From JAQCEJ01 sp040881995 (GTDB taxonomy: Bacteria; Planctomycetota; Planctomycetia; Planctomycetales; Planctomycetaceae), in NCBI GenBank assembly GCA_040881995.1, contig JBBECD010000148.1, positions 1 to 22,260 of the forward strand: a DNA stretch of 22,260 nucleotides, in the 5' to 3' direction. The translations under genes were made by a program, and so were the position numbers. Numbering within the stretch: the first letter of the stretch is position 1; each line of letters begins with the position of its first letter. The notes beneath the pieces are model-generated. The model was not told the origin of the DNA. It ran no database searches and was given only the letters and a program-made list of their open reading frames with translations. Shown here in pieces: positions 16,784 to 22,260 of this stretch.

Positions 16784-18280
16784 GTGGAGAATCGAGTCGT
16801 ACACGAGCGTTGGGCGAAAGTCGAAGCCGATTGGCTGGTCGTCGGCTGCGGGCAGGACTCCTCCTTCTCCGGGCCGCTCGCTGAACTGAACGAAGACCTC
16901 GGCGGCAAACTCGAGCGTCTCAAACAGCTCGGCGACTTCAGCGGCAAACCGGGCGAAACGCTCGCGATTCCCGACGTTAAAGGACTCGCGGCAAAACGCC
17001 TGCTGCTCGTCGGACTCGGCAAAACCGCCGAACTCTCGAAAGCCCGCGTCGAAAAAGCATTGATGACCGCCGTGCGGCAGATTAGCGCGCGCGACAAAAT
17101 GACCGTCGCCATCGCTCATGCGAAACTTGGCAAATCGCTGACCAACGCCGACGTCGCACAAATCGCCGGAACGGTCGCCGTCGTCGGCAGCGTCGGTCAG
17201 GGGCTGTATCACAAGGAACAAAAGCGATTCCCGCTCGCCGGAGTCCTCTACGCGGCCTCCTCCGCGCGGGAAGCCAAGAGTCTTACGCCAACCTTGCAAA
17301 AAGGCATTCTGCTCGGCGAAGCGATGAATATCGCTCGCGAACTGGTCAACCGCCCGGCGAGTGAAATCTTCCCGTCGACGATGGCCACCTACGCCGAGAA
17401 CGTTGCGCGGCAGACGGGACTTGAATGTAAAGTTCTCGACGAGCACGATCTCGTCCACGAGAAGATGGATTCGCTGCTCGCCGTCGCGCAGGGGAGCGAT
17501 CAACCGCCGCGGATGGTCGTGCTGAAGCATCTGAAGGGGCCGAAAAACGGTCCGACGCTGGCTCTCGTCGGCAAGGGAGTCACGTTCGACAGCGGCGGGT
17601 TGTCGATCAAATCGAACGACAACATGCTGACAATGAAATGCGACATGGCCGGCGCGGCGACGGTGCTCGGGGCCATGTCGGCCATCGCCCGGCTCGATCT
17701 CCCCGTCAACGTCATCGGGCTGATGGGCTGCGTCGAAAACATGGTCAGCGGGAAATCGTACAAACTCGGCGATGTTCTCACCGCTCGCAACGGCGTGACG
17801 ATCGAAGTGCAAAACACAGACGCCGAAGGGCGATTGGTTCTCGCCGACGTGCTCAGTTACACCGTCGATCAGGGAGCCGCGTATATCGTCGACATGGCCA
17901 CGCTCACCGGGGCCTGCGTCGTCGCGCTCGGCGAAGAGGTCGCCGGCGCGTTCGCCAACAATCAGGAATGGTGCGATCAAGTTCTCGCGGCGGCGGAGGG
18001 AACCGGCGAACTCGTGTGGCAGATGCCGATGTTCGACCTGTTCGACGAATTGATACAAAGCGACGTCGCCGACATCCGCAACATCGGCGGCCGCTGGGGC
18101 GGCGCGATCACTGCCGCGAAGTTTCTCGAACGTTTCGTCGACGGCAAACCGTGGGTGCACCTCGACATCGCCGGCCCGAGTTTCGCATCCGGCAACAAGC
18201 CCGCAAGAGAAGGGGGAGCCACCGGCTGCATCGTGCGGACGCTGGTCAATCTTGCCGAGAATTTCAACGCTACAAACTAG
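16784..18280 (+). CDS. pepA: Leucyl aminopeptidase (M17)
   Basis: This 498-residue cytosolic metallo-aminopeptidase removes N-terminal residues from peptides using two metal ions. The M17 signature NTDAEGRL is at 344-351. Metal ligands K264, D269, D287, D346 and E348 and catalytic K276 and R350 all line up with E. coli PepA at a constant offset of six residues, so the active site is complete. The N-terminal macro-like domain spans about 1-160. The start is GTG at 16784 with AAAGGA 8 bases upstream; no in-frame ATG gives a better start. Divergent from the ferredoxin gene. Downstream, a G/C-rich inverted repeat at 18302-18394 may end the transcript. Some PepA proteins also bind DNA; that cannot be judged here. 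Confidence 0.95.
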   Translation: MENRVVHERWAKVEADWLVVGCGQDSSFSGPLAELNEDLGGKLERLKQLGDFSGKPGETLAIPDVKGLAAKRLLLVGLGKTAELSKARVEKALMTAVRQISARDKMTVAIAHAKLGKSLTNADVAQIAGTVAVVGSVGQGLYHKEQKRFPLAGVLYAASSAREAKSLTPTLQKGILLGEAMNIARELVNRPASEIFPSTMATYAENVARQTGLECKVLDEHDLVHEKMDSLLAVAQGSDQPPRMVVLKHLKGPKNGPTLALVGKGVTFDSGGLSIKSNDNMLTMKCDMAGAATVLGAMSAIARLDLPVNVIGLMGCVENMVSGKSYKLGDVLTARNGVTIEVQNTDAEGRLVLADVLSYTVDQGAAYIVDMATLTGACVVALGEEVAGAFANNQEWCDQVLAAAEGTGELVWQMPMFDLFDELIQSDVADIRNIGGRWGGAITAAKFLERFVDGKPWVHLDIAGPSFASGNKPAREGGATGCIVRTLVNLAENFNATN

Positions 18281-18301
18281 ACCTCATAAACATGATGTCT
18301 T

Positions 18302-18394
18302 CCCTGCGTCTCTGCGCCCTTGCGCCTCCGCGTTAAAATTCTTCTTCTTCGATTCGAAAGGCATTTTTTAACGCAGAGCCGCGGAGACGCAGGG
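18302..18394. repeat. Inverted repeat of the CTCTGCG/CGCAGAG type
   Basis: The left arm (18302-18338) begins CCCTGCGTCT and ends CGCGTTAAAA; the right arm (18364-18394) is TTTTTTAACGCAGAG through GACGCAGGG. The outer 10 bases are perfectly inverted and the inner TTAACGC parts also pair, with a six-base length difference between them. It lies 21 bp after the pepA stop and before the DUF6807 gene. It belongs to the kind of dispersed CGCAGAG elements seen in many genomes and may act as a terminator or mRNA stabiliser. Confidence 0.7.
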
Positions 18395-18456
18395 TGTAGA
18401 CAAATGAATTTTGGATTGAAATACAAATTGACGGCTTTAGTGAATGGAGAATCATA

Positions 18457-19767
18457 ATGGCAGCGTTCGGTACCACTCTTCGATCTCGCGTCGGCTTTGC
18501 GTTTGGTTGTTCCCTGCTGATGGTCGTATTTGCCGATGTTCACTCGACTTTATACGCCGGCGAAGACCTGACGCTTCGCATTTCGGCGGGGGACCACGCC
18601 CGAGCCGCTTCGCCGGTTTCGACGATGATCGTGCTCCCCTCCGACTATGGCACCGATGTTATCGCCGAGGCCAAAACGGCTGATGGCAGGAAGATCCCCG
18701 CGCAAGTCACGGGTTTATCTCTGCTCGATAAACCGATCGAATCCGAAGAAGGATTCACGGCGTACCGGTTGTGGCTCGCCGCGCCGGCAATCGCCGCGGG
18801 GGAATCGCTCGACGTCATCGTCACCAAAGTCGAACCGGGCAAGATTGACGCCGTCGCCGATGGCTTCCATTGGCAGGACGAACCGGGACAGCACAACGAT
18901 CTCCTCTTCGGCGATCGTCCCGTAATGCGTTACCAATACGCTGCCTATGTGAACGAAGAAGACAAACGCGATCTCAACAACAAGCCGTTTCATCATCTGT
19001 TCGATTCGACGGGTAAAATGCTGGTGACGAAAGGCTCCGGCGGGTTCTACACGCATCATCAGGGTTTGTTCTACGGTTTCACCCGCATCACCCGCGACGG
19101 GGTGACGAGCAACCTGTGGTATTGCCACGACGGCGAATTTCAATCGCACGAAGAAGTTCTCGAAGAAACCGCCGGGCCGGTCCTCGGCCGGCATCGCGTC
19201 CGCATCACTTGGCGGAATCAGGCCGGCGAACCGCTGTGCAGTGAAATCCGCGAGATGACGGCGTATCACGCCGAAGGGGGCACGCTGGTCCAATTCGCCT
19301 CGAAGTTGTCATCGGCGGGAGGAACGTTGGTTCTCGACGGCGATCCGCAGCACGCCGGTTTTCAGTTTCGCGCCGCCGATGAGGTCGCCGTCCGCGAGAA
19401 AGAGAAGCTGACGTATTATCTCCGCGTGGACGGCAAAGGTGAACCCGGCCAAGAGAGAAACTTCCCCGAAGACCCGAGTATGAAAGACCTGCCGTGGAAC
19501 GCGATGTCGTTCGTACTCGGCGACAAACGCTTCACCGCGGTGTATGTCGATCATCCGCAGAATCCGAAGCCGTCGTTTTATTCCGAGCGAATCTACGGCC
19601 GCTTCGGTTCATGGTTCGGCACGCAGACGCTGAAAGAAGGGGGCGAACCGATCGCCATTACGTATCGCATCTGGCTGCAAGACGGCGAAATGTCGGTCGA
19701 GGACGCTCAAAACCTGTCGACCAATTTCGCGGCCCCGACGAAGGTTGAAATGGTCGAGGGTTTGTAG
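18457..19767 (+). CDS. Secreted DUF6807 (PmoA-family) protein
   Basis: This 436-residue exported protein is of the DUF6807 group, annotated in databases as 'PmoA family' although it is not a methane monooxygenase subunit. The N-terminus holds a long signal peptide ending near residue 34 (STLYAG-ED). An N-terminal beta domain (about 40-130) precedes the DUF6807 core with RPVMRYQY, FHHLFDSTGKMLVTKG, YTHHQGLFYGF and LPWNAMSFVLGDKRFTAVYVDHPQNPKPSFYSERIYGRFG. The ATG at 18457 has GGAGA 6 bases upstream. It is common in planctomycetes, often in carbohydrate-related contexts, but its reaction is unknown. It is monocistronic here, converging on sixA. Confidence 0.88.
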   Translation: MAAFGTTLRSRVGFAFGCSLLMVVFADVHSTLYAGEDLTLRISAGDHARAASPVSTMIVLPSDYGTDVIAEAKTADGRKIPAQVTGLSLLDKPIESEEGFTAYRLWLAAPAIAAGESLDVIVTKVEPGKIDAVADGFHWQDEPGQHNDLLFGDRPVMRYQYAAYVNEEDKRDLNNKPFHHLFDSTGKMLVTKGSGGFYTHHQGLFYGFTRITRDGVTSNLWYCHDGEFQSHEEVLEETAGPVLGRHRVRITWRNQAGEPLCSEIREMTAYHAEGGTLVQFASKLSSAGGTLVLDGDPQHAGFQFRAADEVAVREKEKLTYYLRVDGKGEPGQERNFPEDPSMKDLPWNAMSFVLGDKRFTAVYVDHPQNPKPSFYSERIYGRFGSWFGTQTLKEGGEPIAITYRIWLQDGEMSVEDAQNLSTNFAAPTKVEMVEGL

Positions 19768-19794
19768 GGTGGCGTCAACCCCTGTCTTGATCTA

Positions 19795-19863
19795 TTAGCC
19801 CCCGGCGAGTCGCCGGAGGTTCAGAAAGCGAAGCCCTTCCGGTCATTGACCACCGAGGGCTAA
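19795..19863. repeat. Nested hairpin repeat in a convergent spacer
   Basis: Outer arms TTAGCCC (19795-19801) and GGGCTAA (19857-19863) enclose a strong inner hairpin CCGGCG-AGT-CGCCGG (19802-19816). The element fills most of the 114-bp gap between the convergent DUF6807 and sixA genes and is well placed to terminate both transcripts, although no long T run follows. It also resembles a dispersed intergenic repeat. Confidence 0.6.
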
Positions 19864-19881
19864 AAGACTCTACAAATTGCT

Positions 19882-20373
19882 TCAGTCGAGTTCTTTCGGT
19901 CGCCAGATGTGAAATGCTTCTGGAATTGATTCCGGCGAGAGATCGCTCCAACGGTCGAATTCGTAATCGATTCGAATGATGGCCGCCGTCGGTATCAATT
20001 CGCGGCGGCGCAGCAATGTCAGGACGAGCGATTCCAGATTCGGGTTATGCCCGACGACCAGCAGAATATCGACGTCGTCGGGCTGACGCTGAATCGTTGT
20101 GAGAACTGTGGCGACGGTCGCGTGATACAGATCGTCATCCGCGACGATCGGACCTGCTCCCGTGATTTCCTTCGCCAGCACCTCCGCCGTCATCCTCGCC
20201 CGCGTCGCCGAAGAGGTGAGAATACGTTGCGGAATCAGCTTTTCGGCCTTGAGGAGCCGCCCCATTCGCGGCGCGTCGCGGCGACCTCGGTCGTTCAGAG
20301 TGCGTTCGTGATCGCTAAGCGATTCATCAGCCCAACTCGACTTGGCATGTCGCATAAGGAGAAGAGTTTTCAT
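19882..20373 (-). CDS. sixA: SixA-type phosphohistidine phosphatase
   Basis: This 163-residue histidine-phosphatase-superfamily protein, the same size as E. coli SixA (161), is predicted to dephosphorylate phosphohistidine, as SixA does on phosphotransfer proteins. The N-terminal motif LLLMRHAKSSW carries R8 and catalytic H9; R58 in SSATRARMTAE and H109 in VVGHNPNLE complete the site. The ATG at 20373 has GGAGTG upstream within the end of the preceding gene; a GTG three codons earlier is less likely. It starts 5 bp after the stop of the PQQ-propeller gene, so the two are cotranscribed, a pairing without an obvious functional link. Its target may be a phosphorelay protein outside the window. 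Confidence 0.88.
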   Translation of the reverse strand: MKTLLLMRHAKSSWADESLSDHERTLNDRGRRDAPRMGRLLKAEKLIPQRILTSSATRARMTAEVLAKEITGAGPIVADDDLYHATVATVLTTIQRQPDDVDILLVVGHNPNLESLVLTLLRRRELIPTAAIIRIDYEFDRWSDLSPESIPEAFHIWRPKELD

Positions 20374-20378
20374 ATATT

Positions 20379-22052
20379 TCACTCCGCGATCGAAATCAAA
20401 TGCGCATCGGTGCGGAAAATAATCTGCCCGTCCAACACCGCGGGAGTCGCATAGATCGTCTCGGCGAGATCGTTCTCGGCGACGGCTTCGAACTCATCGG
20501 CGACTTTGAAGACCGTCGACAGTCCCTCTTCGCTGCTGATCAGAATCTTGTCGCCAATCACCAGAGGGGACATCGAGAACTTGCCGCGGAGGCGGGTCTG
20601 CCACAACGTCTGGCCCGTCGCGGCGTCGAAGCAGGTGAGAATTCCCATATCGTTGGCTTGAAACAGCATCCCCTCCGCGTACGCGGGGGAAGGAACGTGC
20701 GCGGCGATGCGCTGTTTGTTCCAGAACAGATGCGTCGCGGTCACGTCGCCCGTTCCGCCCGGTCGAATCGCCAGGAGCGGACCGACGCGGCCCGACGCCG
20801 AGAAGATCAAACCGTGACCGACGACGATGGTCGGCACCGCTTCGATCGATGAACCATTAACTCGCCAGATTTCGTCACCGGTCGCCGGGTCGTAACCGAT
20901 GACCGTGCTCGAGCCGTTGTAGAGCAGTTCGTCGTGATCGTCGACTCGCACCACCACCGGCGTCGACCAGCAAACCGACCGCGGCCGCTGCTGTCGCCAG
21001 ACGATTTCGCCGGTCGTTTTATCGCACGCGACCATCAGCGAATCTTGCTGGTTTTGATCCTGCACGACGATCACCAGATCGCGGTACAACACGGGGCTCG
21101 TCCCCGGACCGTGCGCCATCTGAAAGACGCCGAGATTTTTTTGCCAGACGAAATTGCCGTCGAAATCGCAACAGACGAGTCCGGCGTTGCCGAACATCGC
21201 GTACACCCGCGCGCCGTCGGTGACCGGCGTCGAAGAAGCATACGTATTTTTCCAGTAGAGTTGCTCGGTCGATTCCGGCCGCGGAGCGACAGACTCCCAG
21301 AGTAATTGGCCGTCGGTCCGCGAGTAACAGAGCAGCACGCGGTCTTGCCGATCGTTTTTCTCGGCGGTGACGAAGATCTTGTCGTCCCAGACAATGGGCG
21401 AACTATTCCCTCGGCCGGGGAGTTCGATCTTCCAGCCGATGTTCTGCGTCGTCGACCATGTCAGCGGGACGTTTTCGGCGTAGACGGTTCCCTGACCGCT
21501 CGGTCCACGGAACCGCGGCCACTGTTTTTCCGAACCCGGAGCCGGCAACAGCACCCGGACGGATGTCTCCGGCAGCGACGTCTCGGCAGCCGCCGCGTCC
21601 CCTTCGAGCAGCGGTTCGAGCACGGCGTCTAAATCTTCGAGATCGAACGGCGGTTTGACGTTTCGTTTCTCGTATTCCGCCTGCATGATTTCGAGAAATT
21701 TCCGAGCGACGTCGCGGCGGTGTTGATAGGCCCGCTTGAGCGCCGGATCGGCGTCGATCTTTGCAGGTCCGCCGTGCTCCCGCGCGAACGCCAAAAAATT
21801 ATCGGGAGCCGCCACCCGCTGCCATTCGGCGGCGAGATCGGTCGGGATCATTGTTTCGAGAACTTTTTGATAATCGTCGCTGTTGAGATCCCGTTCAAGC
21901 ACAGCCTGTTCGCGCTGCAAGGGATATTTTTCGTCCACCTTGTCATCAGCCGTCACATATGAGGCAACGAACAGCGCCAGCAGGCCGGAAACAACAAGTC
22001 CGCAGAGAAAAGAATAAGACCGCCCGACACCACGACCTGATTGAATCATCAT
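20379..22052 (-). CDS. Exported PQQ-type beta-propeller protein (BamB-like repeats)
   Basis: This 557-residue protein has an N-terminal membrane or signal segment (about 14-34, LCGLVVSGLLALFVASYV), a charged helical region up to about 170, then a beta-propeller from W178 (QWPRFRGPSGQG). Blades show the PQQ-repeat pattern in SRTDGQLLWES, DFDGNFVWQKN, DKTTGEIVWRQ, DPATGDEIWRV and DAATGQTLWQT. The FRGP entry motif is frequent in planctomycete propellers. A longer frame begins at 22184, but its N-terminus would be encoded by the 22141-22221 repeat, so the ATG at 22052 is taken; a second ATG follows directly and the ribosome binding site is weak. Residues for actual PQQ-dependent catalysis are not evident, so a structural or binding role is more likely. 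sixA follows 5 bp downstream. Confidence 0.85.
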   Translation of the reverse strand: MMIQSGRGVGRSYSFLCGLVVSGLLALFVASYVTADDKVDEKYPLQREQAVLERDLNSDDYQKVLETMIPTDLAAEWQRVAAPDNFLAFAREHGGPAKIDADPALKRAYQHRRDVARKFLEIMQAEYEKRNVKPPFDLEDLDAVLEPLLEGDAAAAETSLPETSVRVLLPAPGSEKQWPRFRGPSGQGTVYAENVPLTWSTTQNIGWKIELPGRGNSSPIVWDDKIFVTAEKNDRQDRVLLCYSRTDGQLLWESVAPRPESTEQLYWKNTYASSTPVTDGARVYAMFGNAGLVCCDFDGNFVWQKNLGVFQMAHGPGTSPVLYRDLVIVVQDQNQQDSLMVACDKTTGEIVWRQQRPRSVCWSTPVVVRVDDHDELLYNGSSTVIGYDPATGDEIWRVNGSSIEAVPTIVVGHGLIFSASGRVGPLLAIRPGGTGDVTATHLFWNKQRIAAHVPSPAYAEGMLFQANDMGILTCFDAATGQTLWQTRLRGKFSMSPLVIGDKILISSEEGLSTVFKVADEFEAVAENDLAETIYATPAVLDGQIIFRTDAHLISIAE

Positions 22053-22140
22053 AGAAATCTCTGAGAGAAAAATGGTTTTGTGTAATACGTTAGCCGATTG
22101 GCACGCGCGGCTGACGAGCTGATGAAAAAAGTCATATTTC

Positions 22141-22221
22141 GCGCGAAGGCGCAAAGCTCGCAAAGGATGAAGAAGAGAGTTCAAGCATTGATTTGATAGT
22201 TTTCACTTTGCGCCTTCGCGC
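22141..22221. repeat. Inverted repeat with perfect 16-bp arms (GCGCGAAGGCGCAAAG)
   Basis: The arm 22141-22156 is GCGCGAAGGCGCAAAG and the arm 22206-22221 is its exact reverse complement, with a 49-base loop. A partial extra copy, CTCGCAAAGGA, follows the first arm. The 15-base core CTTTGCGCCTTCGCG recurs at 3681-3695. It lies upstream of the PQQ-propeller gene, in the 208-bp stretch 22053-22260 that otherwise holds no recognisable gene. Confidence 0.75.
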
Positions 22222-22260
22222 CTGTTATGTAGAGCCTTGTCAAGCCGGAATCCAGTTTCG

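Noticed and set aside
16688..18160. 490-codon open frame opposite pepA
   Set aside because: PepA has a complete active site at a constant offset to E. coli PepA; the antisense frame has no recognisable domain.

Overview
The window looks like part of a Planctomycetota chromosome. The evidence is the gene content: a secreted DUF1549/DUF1553 protein with CxxCH-type motifs, a planctomycete-type cytochrome domain fused to WD40 repeats, a DUF6807 (PmoA-family) secreted protein, and an exported PQQ-type beta-propeller with the FRGP motif. Genes are moderately GC-rich and ribosome binding sites are often weak. The species cannot be named from this sequence.

Layout. Positions 1-143 carry two close matches to the ParB-binding site parS, spaced 43 bp centre to centre around a G-rich spacer. 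Positions 144-7555 (minus strand) form an alpha-glucan/glycogen block: a GH57 glucanotransferase/amylase, a GalT-type nucleotidyltransferase, a second GH57 enzyme and glycogen synthase GlgA. After a 497-bp divergent spacer comes a translationally coupled two-component pair on the plus strand (8053-10817): a multi-TM histidine kinase and an NtrC-type regulator whose GAFTGA loop has diverged. Positions 10858-11807 are a lower-GC islet with a DUF4160-DUF2442 pair and a four-TM orphan.

Positions 11834-15822 (minus) carry the cytochrome/WD40 gene followed by the DUF1549/DUF1553 gene, separated by a hairpin repeat. Positions 16198-18280 hold a divergent [2Fe-2S] ferredoxin and leucyl aminopeptidase PepA. 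Positions 18457-19767 encode a secreted DUF6807 protein. Positions 19882-22052 (minus) encode an exported PQQ-type propeller followed 5 bp later by a SixA-type phosphohistidine phosphatase.

The genes work in separate small groups. The glucan block should build (GlgA) and remodel or degrade (two GH57 enzymes) an alpha-glucan store, with the GalT-like enzyme linking sugar phosphates and nucleotide sugars. The two-component pair is probably one signalling unit with unknown targets. The exported proteins belong to planctomycete-typical secreted families of largely unknown function. Many spacers hold palindromic repeat elements of at least three kinds. The most noteworthy points are the tandem parS-like sites, the zinc-site-less GalT inside a glycogen locus, the GAFTGA-less regulator, the compensatory hairpin repeat at 14310-14388 and the low-GC islet.
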